Of a stretch of DNA of 34,195 nt, positions 6,008 through 15,346 are shown piece by piece. The DNA is taken from the IMG/VR virus record IMGVR_UViG_3300005528_000119, positions 1-34,195 of that record; one strand, written 5' to 3'. The position numbers and the translations under genes are program-made. Every line of letters begins with the position of its first letter. The stretch's first letter is position 1. The DNA is from a virus. Under the pieces are notes generated by a model that searched no databases, was not told the DNA's origin, and saw nothing but the letters and a program-made list of their open reading frames with translations.

Positions 6008-7120
6008 ATGTCACTATCAGTTAACCCAGTTACAAAATTTTTAAATGATGCATCTGCTGCCGCAAGTAAAGCTACTAATGCTGTTAGTGGATTTTTAGGA
6101 TTTGGTGGTGCTGGTACTTCTAAGTCTGATTTAGATAATAAAGTATCTAGAGCTAGCGGAGGAGCAGGCGTAGCATGGTCAACTACAGCCGGCGCAGCTA
6201 ATAACTCTCAAAGGTCCTTGGGTGGTGCTAGTTCTACTAATGGAACTAATGGTAGTGTATCGACTATTGTTGGTGGTTTTAGAGGTGCGTTAGGTCTTGC
6301 CGGGTCGGCTGCTGGTGTAATATCAAACGCAGCATCGGATACTGCAGGGGTTATTAATGCTCTGACTGGCGGAGAAGCTAGCTCAGGAGGAGTTGGCTCT
6401 GGCATACTTGCTGCCGCTGGTCAAATATCTGCTGCCGCCGGCGTACTTAATAATATTTTAAGTCGAGGCAGAGGAAAAAACTTACCTAGTGGTGCTGAAC
6501 TTTTTGAACAAACAGCAAGAATTAATCTAACACCGGCATTAGAGGGCGACTGGCGTGTTCGTCTTAATTGTGATTTTGATACTTTATTTGGTGCCGGTAC
6601 GTTTCCAAGATTAGGATTAACTAGGGGATTGGTATTCCCTTTTACACCAAATATGAATATTTCCAGTAAGGCAAATTATTCATCAATTGATCCGGTTCAC
6701 AGTAATTTTCCATTTCAAGCATATAAAAATAGTCAAGTAGATGATATAACTATCAGCGGAGATTTTCCAGCAGAGACTTCTACAGATGGCGAATATTATT
6801 TAGAAGCTACTATGTTTTTAAGATCTGCAACAAAAATGTTTTATGGTGAAGGAGCGTTTGCTGGTAACCCTCCAATTGTGTGTACACTTTCTGGATACGG
6901 TCCTCAGTTATTAAACAATATACCAGTAGTAGTTAAATCCTTTCAAATAGAATTAAAAGACGATGTAAATTATATCGAAGTACTTCGTGGCGGCACAAGC
7001 ACATGGGTGCCAGTTCTTTCGTCATTAACTGTAACGCTAATGCCAGTATACAACAGAGAACGTTTACGTAAGTTTAGTTTACAAAACTTTGCAGCAGGAA
7101 AAGAGGTAGGATTAATATAA
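6008..7120 (+). CDS. 48: gp48-like baseplate tail tube cap protein
   Basis: Structural protein that in T4 sits between the baseplate hub and the first ring of the tail tube. Residues 1-165 are rich in Ala, Gly and Ser and look flexible or helical. The folded C-terminal part begins near residue 171. It holds family-like blocks: LVFPFTPNMNISSKANYSS (about 207-225), then DITISGDFPAE, and a YLEATMFLRSATKMFYGEG stretch. These resemble tube-type proteins of the gp48/gp54 group. At 370 residues it compares well with T4 gp48 (364). gp54 would be the main alternative. GAGGA lies 12 bases before ATG 6008. It is the first gene of the rightward block and is followed after one base by gp53. Confidence 0.8.
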   Translation: MSLSVNPVTKFLNDASAAASKATNAVSGFLGFGGAGTSKSDLDNKVSRASGGAGVAWSTTAGAANNSQRSLGGASSTNGTNGSVSTIVGGFRGALGLAGSAAGVISNAASDTAGVINALTGGEASSGGVGSGILAAAGQISAAAGVLNNILSRGRGKNLPSGAELFEQTARINLTPALEGDWRVRLNCDFDTLFGAGTFPRLGLTRGLVFPFTPNMNISSKANYSSIDPVHSNFPFQAYKNSQVDDITISGDFPAETSTDGEYYLEATMFLRSATKMFYGEGAFAGNPPIVCTLSGYGPQLLNNIPVVVKSFQIELKDDVNYIEVLRGGTSTWVPVLSSLTVTLMPVYNRERLRKFSLQNFAAGKEVGLI

Positions 7121-7121
7121 T

Positions 7122-7421
7122 ATGGCAATTTACAATAATAATAGTCCGTGGTCCTTAACTACACAAAATAATCTTTATCTTGAAACTTTAAGAATTAGAC
7201 CAGTGCCATCTGAACCAGATGATTTTTTATACATTATTGAAAATCAGTACAAATATAGACCAGATCTTTTAGCTTATGATTTATACTATGATAGTAAACT
7301 GTGGTGGGTATTTACACAACGAAACATGAATATTTTAAAAGATCCTATATTTGATTTTTTACCCGGAACACAAATTTATCTACCTAAAAAATCTAATCTT
7401 TCTACATTTTTAGGAGTATAA
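7122..7421 (+). CDS. 53: gp53-like baseplate wedge subunit
   Basis: Short wedge component. The signature is clear: YKYRPDLLAYDLYYDSKLWW (residues 47-66), then VFTQRNMNILKDPIFDF and a closing GTQIYLP. The last part has the look of a LysM-like fold (residues about 45-90). It has only 99 residues against 196 in T4 gp53, so it corresponds to the conserved core. It starts one base after the gp48 stop, and its own last codons contain the AGGAG (7412-7416) that serves the next gene, which begins one base after its stop. This spacing fits coordinated production of baseplate parts. Confidence 0.9.
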   Translation: MAIYNNNSPWSLTTQNNLYLETLRIRPVPSEPDDFLYIIENQYKYRPDLLAYDLYYDSKLWWVFTQRNMNILKDPIFDFLPGTQIYLPKKSNLSTFLGV

Positions 7422-7422
7422 G

Positions 7423-9780
7423 ATGCCATTAAGCGTTTATAGTCCAAAGGTAACTGCACCTGCTTCAAAGGTACAAAAAGGTTCAGCATTTCAAACTACC
7501 AATGAGCGTCCGGCTAGTGCTACAACAAAGGTGGGTCAAAATACTGATGGATCAGTTTCAGCGGCACCGTCTTCTGCTAATACAAATAACGCTTCTAATG
7601 CCAGCGGTAGTGGCAGTAACGATAGCGTTTTTACATATAGCCCCTCATATAAATCAGAATTAATTTCTAATCCATTAGATAGCTTTGCATCTTATTCGCC
7701 ATTATGGACATTGGCAGTTTTAACTCCTAAACAATTTAACAATCCTCGTTCCTACAGAGGATCGGGTGCAGCATTTGCCGGCGATGCATATGTAGATCCA
7801 GTTGGCAACGTAATTCAGTCTGGTATAATATTTGCGTCTGCTGGTAGGTATGATCAATATAGAGTAGGAACAGAATACGGGGCTCCCGAATATTTTGTTA
7901 ATAACTTTGTTATGACATCAGTTATTGCTCCCAATCAAAAAACAGGAAATTCTAACGCTATAAAATTTACGTTTGACATTTACGAACCTTATTCGATGGG
8001 ATTATTTTTACAAAGTCTTCAAAATGCAGCATTAAAAGCAGGGTATGCTAGTTACTTAGACAACACACCTTACCTTTTAAAATTAGACTTCCAAGGATAT
8101 AAGGATGACGGTACTCCGGTAAAATTAAAAGTATCAAAATATTTTACCTGTAAATTATTATCAGTAAAATTTGATGTAACAGAATCAGGAAGTTCTTACA
8201 AAGTTGAAGCAATACCTTTTAATCATCAGGCGATGGGTAAAGTTACTAATACCATTTATAAGGATATTACTCTAGTTGGCTCAAGTGTATTAGAATTGTT
8301 AGCTACGGGCGAACAATCTTTATCAGCAGTTTTAAATGAAGAACAAAAAAATAATGTAAAAAATGGTAACCATCAAACTAAAGAAAATCAATATGTCTTT
8401 ATATTTCCCAAGGATGGAAATGATTCTTTTGGGTTAGATGCTGAAACGCCAGATGTTAGCGGAGGAGCCACTGTTACACCATTTGAATACATTCCGGTAA
8501 AAGTTATTTCTCCACCTTCTGCTACAACAAATTTTGGTAATAATGAAATTGGAAACAGCGATATGGGATTCAATGCTGCCTCGGGTGGTACATACCCTAT
8601 GCAAAGAGAATCATCATCATATAATCCTGATACTGGTAAATTAGATAAATCAAAAGTTGAAATGAGTGCAACTAAGAGAGAATTTAAATTTACGCAAGGT
8701 CAAACAATCACTCATATTATAACACAAATCATTATTAGTAGTAAATTTGGTCAAGAAACGTTTAAAAAAATCTCTGAAGCCGACGGAACGATTGCTTGGT
8801 TTAAAATTGATGTACAAATTCAATTACTTGATTTTGATACTGTGGCAAAAGATTTTGCTAAAAAAATAATTTATAGAATTGTACCTTATCGGGTACATTA
8901 TTCTTTCTTTATGAATCCAACTTCTGCTGTTGGCGGATATCCGGGATTAGAAAAGAAAATTGCCAAAAGATATGATTATATATACACTGGTCAGAATAGT
9001 AATATAATAAAATTTGATATGCAGTTTAATACTGCGTTCTTTTCAGGTGCTAATCCCTCCCCACCGGATAAGACAGGTGCAGTTGAGAATCGAGGATCGC
9101 AATCGTCGGCTGCTAAAGTAGTTACAAAATATGTAACACAACCAAAAGCTGGGGTAGAAACAATCACAGCTAAATCTGGAGTTGCTCCAATTAAAAATGA
9201 CCCTGCATTATTATGGAAGCAATATTCCGGAGGTAGTAGTGACTCGAGTCCGGAGAAAAAAGTTGCTGAAGCGTTTCAACGCAGTTTCTTAAACAGTGGA
9301 GATATGATTGTCTGTAATATTGAACTGCTAGGAGATACTTTTTGGTTGATTGATAGCGGAATAGGTAATTATATAGCTCCAAAATTTGATGATGCCGTAA
9401 CCATAGACGGAACTCCTACTTATGAAGGTAGTGATGTTTATATCTATGTTACTTTTAGAACTCCGTCGGATGTGTTAGAAGGAAAGGGATTGTACGGTTT
9501 TCCTAATGAAGGAAAAATTAGTGGGTTTAGCGGAATATACAAAATTTTAAGTTGCGAAAGCAAATTTAACGACGGAAAATTTACTCAATTATTAAAGATG
9601 AATAGAATGCCAGGTCAAGCAACAGATTACAATATAGAAACACAACCAAAAATAGATCTTTCGTCGGCTCTACAAGTTCAAGAATCGGGTGTAGTTACAT
9701 TTGATGGAGTAACAGTAGAGCCAGACCCAGATCTTCGATCAGATGCCGGTTTTGCAAATACAGATGGAGACGAAGCATGA
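7423..9780 (+). CDS. Probable baseplate hub protein (gp27-like position), 785 aa
   Basis: A large structural protein between gp53 and gp5. In contractile-tailed phages the central hub that binds the gp5 spike is expected near here. Residues 1-70 are a Ser/Asn/Thr-rich, disordered lead. Residues 80-290 form a folded region (SPLWTLAVLTPKQFN, FTFDIYEPYSMGLFLQSLQ). A helical stretch starts near residue 425 (TQGQTITHIITQIIISSKF), followed by RIVPYRVHYSFFMNP and RYDYIYTGQNSNIIKFDMQF. The C-terminal third includes GDMIVCNIELLGDTFWLIDS. The length is twice T4 gp27 (391), and I see no direct motif for gp27; the assignment rests on order and on the gp5 overlap. The stop overlaps the gp5 start by four bases. 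Confidence 0.6.
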   Translation: MPLSVYSPKVTAPASKVQKGSAFQTTNERPASATTKVGQNTDGSVSAAPSSANTNNASNASGSGSNDSVFTYSPSYKSELISNPLDSFASYSPLWTLAVLTPKQFNNPRSYRGSGAAFAGDAYVDPVGNVIQSGIIFASAGRYDQYRVGTEYGAPEYFVNNFVMTSVIAPNQKTGNSNAIKFTFDIYEPYSMGLFLQSLQNAALKAGYASYLDNTPYLLKLDFQGYKDDGTPVKLKVSKYFTCKLLSVKFDVTESGSSYKVEAIPFNHQAMGKVTNTIYKDITLVGSSVLELLATGEQSLSAVLNEEQKNNVKNGNHQTKENQYVFIFPKDGNDSFGLDAETPDVSGGATVTPFEYIPVKVISPPSATTNFGNNEIGNSDMGFNAASGGTYPMQRESSSYNPDTGKLDKSKVEMSATKREFKFTQGQTITHIITQIIISSKFGQETFKKISEADGTIAWFKIDVQIQLLDFDTVAKDFAKKIIYRIVPYRVHYSFFMNPTSAVGGYPGLEKKIAKRYDYIYTGQNSNIIKFDMQFNTAFFSGANPSPPDKTGAVENRGSQSSAAKVVTKYVTQPKAGVETITAKSGVAPIKNDPALLWKQYSGGSSDSSPEKKVAEAFQRSFLNSGDMIVCNIELLGDTFWLIDSGIGNYIAPKFDDAVTIDGTPTYEGSDVYIYVTFRTPSDVLEGKGLYGFPNEGKISGFSGIYKILSCESKFNDGKFTQLLKMNRMPGQATDYNIETQPKIDLSSALQVQESGVVTFDGVTVEPDPDLRSDAGFANTDGDEA

Positions 9781-11426
9781 GTCAGGATATATGGGAATCG
9801 TCTGAAAATACTTCTCGTAGAAATATGGGAACAGGAATATACAAGGCTATTGTAGTAGGCCATGTTGATCCTTCATATATGGGGACATTGCGTGTTTGTC
9901 TATTAAGAGAGCAGGGTAATGATAAATTTGACGTTAAACAGCAATATTCTGTCAAATGTGCAACACCATTTTATGGATCAACCGATTTTAATTTTCAAGG
10001 TCAAAACACTGCTGCTAAAACAAATGCACAAACTGGATTTGATGATACACAAAAAAGTTACGGAATGTGGTTTGTTCCTCCTGATGTAGGCGTAACAGTT
10101 CTATGTATGTTTGCCAACGGCGAGCCAGATGATGGATTTTGGGTGGCATGTGTACCAGATAAATTTGCCAATCATATGATACCAGCTATTGGCGGTAGTT
10201 TAGAATTAGATATTAATGCGGCAGATAAAAAAAGATATTCTACAGAAATGCCGCTACCTGTAGCAGAAATTAATAGAATTGCAAATGATTTAAAAAATTC
10301 CACTAAGGTTGAAAAAATTCCCAAACCAGTCCATCCAATTGCGGATAGATTTTTACAACAGGGATTATTAGAAGATGATTGTCGAGGAACGTCACCATCA
10401 ACTGCTAGGCGCAATCTTCCAAATATGGTATTTGGAATTTCAACTCCTGGTCCCTTAGATCAAAAAGGTAAAAAAGTAAAGATAGGCGATTCTCCTAAAC
10501 CAATTCCGGTAAGTAGATTAGGTGGTACACAGCTGGTAATGGACGACGGAGATGATCAATATGTTAGAAAAACTTCGGCAGACAAGGGTGGAGTAGAATA
10601 TGCCGATACTCTAAACGGTGAAAAGGGTCAAGATAATATTCCTTACAGCGAGTACTTTAGAATACGAACTAGAACAGGTCATCAGTTATTATTTCACAAC
10701 AGCGAAGATTTAATTTATATTGGCAATGCCAAAGGCACAACCTGGATAGAATTAACCAGCAATGGAAAAATTGATATTTTTGCAGATGACAGTATAAGCA
10801 TCCATACACATAACGATTTAAACATCCGTGCCGATAGAGACATTAATTTAGAAGCAGGTAGAAATATTAATATGGCCGCTACAGGTCAATATAAAAGTGC
10901 TAAAAATTTATATGGAACTCCAACAACAGGCAGTGATGGTGTTGTTAGAGATGAGGCTAAGCGTGAGTCTGGAAGAATTCATCTTGAAGCTGCAGGAAAT
11001 TATAATTTATTAGTTGGAAAAAATGGAACAATATTAGTAAATGGTAATAGTGATGAAGTTGTTCTTCAAGACAAAAAAATTACTGTTCAAGGCGGTTACG
11101 ATTTAAAAGTTGGTAAAGATACAAAGATTACTACCGTAGGAAATACTGACGTAAAGTCTGGTAAAAATTATACAGAACAAGCGGCACGAATCGATATGAA
11201 TGGTCCAAAAGCCAAAGAAGCTACAGAAGCTACAGTAGCCCAACCGTTGAATAAACGAGAGAATTTTATCAACGATACTAATCTTGGATGGGAAAAGAAA
11301 TATCAAGATACGAAAACGTTGTCAAGCATTATGCGTAGAGTTCCCATGCACGAACCTTGGCTAGGACACGAAAATTTTGCTCCAACAATTTGGACCAAAG
11401 AAAACACCGATAGGGACTTTGATTAA
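9777..11426 (+). CDS. 5: gp5-like baseplate spike protein without lysozyme domain
   Basis: Central spike (puncturing) protein. Residues about 20-135 form the OB-fold of gp5/VgrG proteins: YKAIVVGHVDPSYMGTLRV near the start, then MWFVPPDVGVTVLCMFANGE and GFWVACVPD. Residues about 320-480 hold short beta-helix repeats (GKIDIFADDSISIH, NDLNIRADRDINLEAGRNIN), which form the needle. The C-terminus carries a conserved-looking block, RVPMHEPWLGHENFAPT. T4 gp5 has a lysozyme domain between OB-fold and helix. Here the connecting ~185 residues show no lysozyme-like sequence, although the total length (549) is close to T4 (575). Its start overlaps the upstream hub gene (ATGA), with GGAGA as a ribosome-binding site. 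Confidence 0.9.
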   Translation: MSQDIWESSENTSRRNMGTGIYKAIVVGHVDPSYMGTLRVCLLREQGNDKFDVKQQYSVKCATPFYGSTDFNFQGQNTAAKTNAQTGFDDTQKSYGMWFVPPDVGVTVLCMFANGEPDDGFWVACVPDKFANHMIPAIGGSLELDINAADKKRYSTEMPLPVAEINRIANDLKNSTKVEKIPKPVHPIADRFLQQGLLEDDCRGTSPSTARRNLPNMVFGISTPGPLDQKGKKVKIGDSPKPIPVSRLGGTQLVMDDGDDQYVRKTSADKGGVEYADTLNGEKGQDNIPYSEYFRIRTRTGHQLLFHNSEDLIYIGNAKGTTWIELTSNGKIDIFADDSISIHTHNDLNIRADRDINLEAGRNINMAATGQYKSAKNLYGTPTTGSDGVVRDEAKRESGRIHLEAAGNYNLLVGKNGTILVNGNSDEVVLQDKKITVQGGYDLKVGKDTKITTVGNTDVKSGKNYTEQAARIDMNGPKAKEATEATVAQPLNKRENFINDTNLGWEKKYQDTKTLSSIMRRVPMHEPWLGHENFAPTIWTKENTDRDFD

Positions 11427-11428
11427 CT

Positions 11429-11869
11429 ATGGCTAGCAAATTATATAACCAAAAAACCGTTGCAATTAACAAAGCTTCGACCGGAGATAACAATTCTAGT
11501 TTCTTTACCTATAAAGGATTTAGTAGTCAGCAAACTAAAAAGAAATTTAAATTATACGATATAGATCTTGTCAAGCAAGATTTAATAAATCACTTTCATA
11601 TTAGAAAAGGTGAAAAACTAGAAAAACCTGATTTTGGTACAATTATATGGGATATGATTTTTGAACCAATGACTGAAGAAAATAAAAGATTAATAACTAA
11701 AGACGTTGAAGACATTGTAAATTATGATCCAAGGATTACAATTACTAAAGTTACTATAGACACTACAGATCAAGGAATGAGAATAGAAGTAGACTGTGTT
11801 TATATGCCTTTTAATGTTAACGAACGCATGACTTTTAATTTTGATAAAGAAAATAATATTATTAGATAA
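11429..11869 (+). CDS. 25: gp25-like baseplate wedge subunit (gpW/gp25 family)
   Basis: Small wedge protein that helps hold gp6 and gp53 and contributes to sheath initiation. The family pattern is plain: DLVKQDLINHFHIRKGEKL (residues about 46-64), then PDFGTIIWDMIFEPMTEE, followed by an alternating strand region, ITITKVTIDTTDQGMRIEVD. It has 146 residues, against 132 in T4. The start ATG lies two bases after the gp5 stop, with AGGGA inside the gp5 end acting as ribosome-binding site. A 47-base gap separates it from gp6, the longest gap in this part of the block. Confidence 0.93.
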   Translation: MASKLYNQKTVAINKASTGDNNSSFFTYKGFSSQQTKKKFKLYDIDLVKQDLINHFHIRKGEKLEKPDFGTIIWDMIFEPMTEENKRLITKDVEDIVNYDPRITITKVTIDTTDQGMRIEVDCVYMPFNVNERMTFNFDKENNIIR

Positions 11870-11892
11870 TAATAGCACTTAATTTTATTGGG

Positions 11893-11909
11893 TAAATATG
11901 TGATAGGGA
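11893..11909 (+). promoter_or_regulatory. Start region of gp6: TAAATA box and AGGGA ribosome-binding site
   Basis: In the 47-base gap before gp6, TAAATA (11893-11898) partly matches the late promoter consensus and AGGGA (11905-11909) sits seven bases before the ATG at 11917. The ribosome-binding site supports the chosen start. The box is a weak promoter candidate. Confidence 0.35.
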
Positions 11910-11916
11910 CAGTAAA

Positions 11917-14900
11917 ATGACTACAACTGCAAGACAAAATAATTTAATTTTAGCTGAAGATTGGACAAAAATTTATCAGACATTTAAGAATGCTGATTTC
12001 AAATCCTACGACTTTGAAAATCTTCGCAGAGTAATGATCACCTATCTGCGTGAAAACTATCCAGAAGACTTTAATGATTATATTGAAAGCAGTGAATATC
12101 TTGCACTTATTGATGTTATTGCATTTTTAGGTCAAAGTCTAGCATTCCGTATTGATCTTGCATCTAGAGAAAATTTCATTGATCTTGCAGATAGAAAAGA
12201 GAGTGTATTAAGATTAGCAAAAATGCTTTCTTATAATGCCAAAAGAAATATAGCAGCTTCAGGGTTATTAAAGTTTGATACTATAACCACAACAGAACCC
12301 ATAATAGACAGTAATGGAAAGAATCTAGCACAACAAACTATTGTATGGAACGATCCTACAAACTCTAATTGGTATGAGCAATTTATTTTAATATTAAATT
12401 CTGCAATGACTCCAAACACTGAATTTGGAAAAAGCCAAGGCGAAGCAACTATTGATGGAATTAAGACTCAGCAATATGTGTTCAATACATTTTCTTTAGA
12501 TGTTCCAATTTTTTCTTTTACTAAAACAGCCGCTGCAAGAACTACAGTTTTTGAATTAGTAAGTACACTAATTGATTCAGAAAAAAATATCATTAAAGAA
12601 GAAGCGCCGACACCCGGATCCCAACTAGGATTTATTTTTAAAACAGACGGTAAAGGAGCATCAAGCTCTAATACAGGATTTTATCTGTTGTTTAAACAAG
12701 GCAGTATGGAGTTAGCAGATTTTGCAATTCCTCAACCAACTACAAATGAAAAAGTGTCTGTAGAAAATGCAAACATTAATAATGACGATGTTTGGTTGTT
12801 TTCTTTAGGTGCAAACGGCACACAAGGAGAACAATGGACTCAGGTGTCAAATTTATCTGGAAACAATATTCTTTATAATAGTGTTAGTAAAAATATTAGA
12901 AATATCTATAGTGTAATAACTAAGGCAGATGATAAAATTGATTTGCAGTTTAGTGATGGTATTTACGGAAATTTGCCGCAGGGAAGTTTTAGAGTTTATT
13001 ACAGAGTTTCTAACGGTTTAAATTATTCTATAAGCCCAAGCGAAATGAGAGGAATTAGTATTGAAATCCCTTATGTTAATAAGAGGGGTGTTTCTAATAC
13101 ATTGTCTCTATCATTAGGATTAAAATATACGGTATCAAATTCTTCCTCATCGGAAGATATCGAAAGTATTAGATCAAAAGCACCTGCAGTTTATTATACA
13201 CAAAATCGAATGATTACTGCGGAAGATTATAATCTAGCTCCATTAGATGCTTCCCAAGAAATTTTAAAAGTCAAAGCAGTTAACAGAACTACTAGCGGTA
13301 TTAGTCGTAATTTTGATATTATTGATGCTACTGGAAAATATTCTACTGTAAATGTTTTTGCAGATGATGGTTTAATTTATAAAAACGAAATAGAAAAAGC
13401 ATTATCTTTTAAATTTTCTAATCGTCCGCAGATTGTTAATTTTTTAAGAAACACAATCGAAAAAGAAATTTCTTCAACAAGTGTTTATAATTTTTATCTA
13501 ACAAGATTTGATAGAGTGGTGTTTACAGATAATAATATACACTGGCTACAAGTAACCAAAGATAGAGACTTATCTACCGGATATTTTCGTAATGTCAACG
13601 ATCAAACAAAAATTAAAGTGGGAAATTATACTTCCACTAACATGAGATTTTTTGAAGCAGGTTCTTTGGTAAAATTTGTAGCTCCAATCGGTAAAGCATT
13701 TAAAAATGGAGTCTTAGTTACAGCAAATGTTAATGATCCGTTTCAAACAGACAGACTATGGGTTAAAGTAGTTAATACAGTAGGCGACGGAACAAATGCC
13801 GATCGAGGTGTACTAGCGAACGGGTTAGGACCAATTACTTTTAGTGAAGTTGTTCCTACTGATGCTGTAATATCAAGAATTGTACCAAAGTTTATTACAG
13901 ATTTTGATGCAGCACTGGAAACCGAAATAACCAATCTAATGTTTAATCTTCAAAATTTTGGTTTAAGATATAGTATTGAAGATAGAAAATGGAGAATCAT
14001 TACTTCTTCAAATCTTAATATTAACAGTACATTTTTTAGTTCTGCACAAAGTGGTGATACTTCTGGGACCAATCTTGATGGATCTTGGATAGTTGCGTTT
14101 GTTTATACAGGAGTTCAGTATTCAATTCATATTAGAGAGCTTGATTATATTTTTGAAAGTTTAGAACAAAATAGATTTTATTTTGATAATCAAGAAAAAA
14201 TTTATGATTCAAAAAATGCAGCAGTAATTAAAGATCAAATTAAAATACTTGGAATTAATTCTAATTATACGAAAATTACACCTTTAAAACAGGATATATC
14301 TTTTGAAATCAGAGACAGCGTAAGATTTAATGATGGATATCAAAGTACTAGTTCTATAAAATTGGGATTTTTTGATTCTGATGATGACGGGATCATTGAT
14401 AATCCAGATGCATTTGAAATAGTTGCTGGCGAGGATAAAGATTTAAAATATCTATTTTTTCAAAGAACCATCGACGAATATGGTGCAGAAATTTACAAAT
14501 ACATAGAAAGTAGCGACGATGGAAATATTTTAGTTAAGGACAAAACAGCTAATGAGATAGGAAATATTAATGCCTATGATGTTGGACAACTAATATATTT
14601 TTATGATCAGTCTGAAGAAGTAGTCAAACGAGTTATTCAAACCAGCACTGGCAGTAAAACTTTTGAACTTGATAGTTCTTATAGAGCAAACATTGGAAGA
14701 AACTCAGTAAAGTTTCAATACATCCATAATGCAGGAGTAGACAGAAGAATTGATCCTAGTGTAAGTAATATTATCGATGTTTATCTATTAACAAAAAACT
14801 ATGAAATTGCCTATGTAAATTGGTTAAGAAATGACGGGACCAAACCAGTAGCACCAAACAGTAATGAATTAAGAACACAGTTTGGATCTAAACTAAGCTC

Positions 14901-15345
14901 TATTAAATCAGTCAGTGATGAAATAATCTATCATCCCGTACAATTCAAACCATTGTTTGGAGCAAAAGCAGATTCTCAGTTTAGAGCTCAGTTTAAGGTT
15001 GTAAAAAATCCTAATAAAACTATTAGCGATAATGATTTAAAGGTTAGAATTATTGGCGCTATTAATGAATTTTTTAATGTTGACGGTTGGGATTTTGGAG
15101 ATAAATTTTATTTTAGTGAATTAGCAACTTATGTTATTAACTCAGTATCTCCTGATATTAGTAATTTTGTTATTGTTCCAAGACAAATAAGTCAAGAGTT
15201 TGGAAGCTTGTTTGAAATACAATCCCGCCAAGATGAAATTTTTACCAATGCAGCAACAGTGGATGATATAGAAATTGTAACAGGCATTACCGCAGCAGAA
15301 TTAAATTTAGCTGCTACCTCAGTTATTAGTAATACGAGCCAATAA
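11917..15345 (+). CDS. 6: gp6-like baseplate wedge subunit (baseplate J family), 1142 aa
   Basis: Main wedge protein that forms the inner ring of the baseplate and contacts gp25, gp53 and gp7. The N-terminal block is characteristic: FENLRRVMITYLRENYPEDF (residues about 36-55), then EYLALIDVIAFLGQSLAFRI and RENFIDLADRKESVLRLA. A baseplate-J-like segment lies at about 405-462, with SIRSKAPAVYYTQNR and MITAEDYNLAP. The C-terminal part (about 930-1120) includes FKVVKNPNKTISDNDLKVRI and VDGWDFGDKFYFSEL, similar in layout to gp6 C-termini. At 1142 residues it is much longer than T4 gp6 (660). The additional sequence lies mainly in the middle (about 500-900). AGGGA precedes the ATG by seven bases. 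Confidence 0.93.
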   Translation: MTTTARQNNLILAEDWTKIYQTFKNADFKSYDFENLRRVMITYLRENYPEDFNDYIESSEYLALIDVIAFLGQSLAFRIDLASRENFIDLADRKESVLRLAKMLSYNAKRNIAASGLLKFDTITTTEPIIDSNGKNLAQQTIVWNDPTNSNWYEQFILILNSAMTPNTEFGKSQGEATIDGIKTQQYVFNTFSLDVPIFSFTKTAAARTTVFELVSTLIDSEKNIIKEEAPTPGSQLGFIFKTDGKGASSSNTGFYLLFKQGSMELADFAIPQPTTNEKVSVENANINNDDVWLFSLGANGTQGEQWTQVSNLSGNNILYNSVSKNIRNIYSVITKADDKIDLQFSDGIYGNLPQGSFRVYYRVSNGLNYSISPSEMRGISIEIPYVNKRGVSNTLSLSLGLKYTVSNSSSSEDIESIRSKAPAVYYTQNRMITAEDYNLAPLDASQEILKVKAVNRTTSGISRNFDIIDATGKYSTVNVFADDGLIYKNEIEKALSFKFSNRPQIVNFLRNTIEKEISSTSVYNFYLTRFDRVVFTDNNIHWLQVTKDRDLSTGYFRNVNDQTKIKVGNYTSTNMRFFEAGSLVKFVAPIGKAFKNGVLVTANVNDPFQTDRLWVKVVNTVGDGTNADRGVLANGLGPITFSEVVPTDAVISRIVPKFITDFDAALETEITNLMFNLQNFGLRYSIEDRKWRIITSSNLNINSTFFSSAQSGDTSGTNLDGSWIVAFVYTGVQYSIHIRELDYIFESLEQNRFYFDNQEKIYDSKNAAVIKDQIKILGINSNYTKITPLKQDISFEIRDSVRFNDGYQSTSSIKLGFFDSDDDGIIDNPDAFEIVAGEDKDLKYLFFQRTIDEYGAEIYKYIESSDDGNILVKDKTANEIGNINAYDVGQLIYFYDQSEEVVKRVIQTSTGSKTFELDSSYRANIGRNSVKFQYIHNAGVDRRIDPSVSNIIDVYLLTKNYEIAYVNWLRNDGTKPVAPNSNELRTQFGSKLSSIKSVSDEIIYHPVQFKPLFGAKADSQFRAQFKVVKNPNKTISDNDLKVRIIGAINEFFNVDGWDFGDKFYFSELATYVINSVSPDISNFVIVPRQISQEFGSLFEIQSRQDEIFTNAATVDDIEIVTGITAAELNLAATSVISNTSQ

Positions 15346-15346
15346 A

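Noticed and set aside
10172-10414. 80-residue - strand frame within gp5, and similar short antisense frames in the structural block
   Set aside because: These are antisense shadows of strong coding frames, without ribosome-binding sites or protein-like composition.
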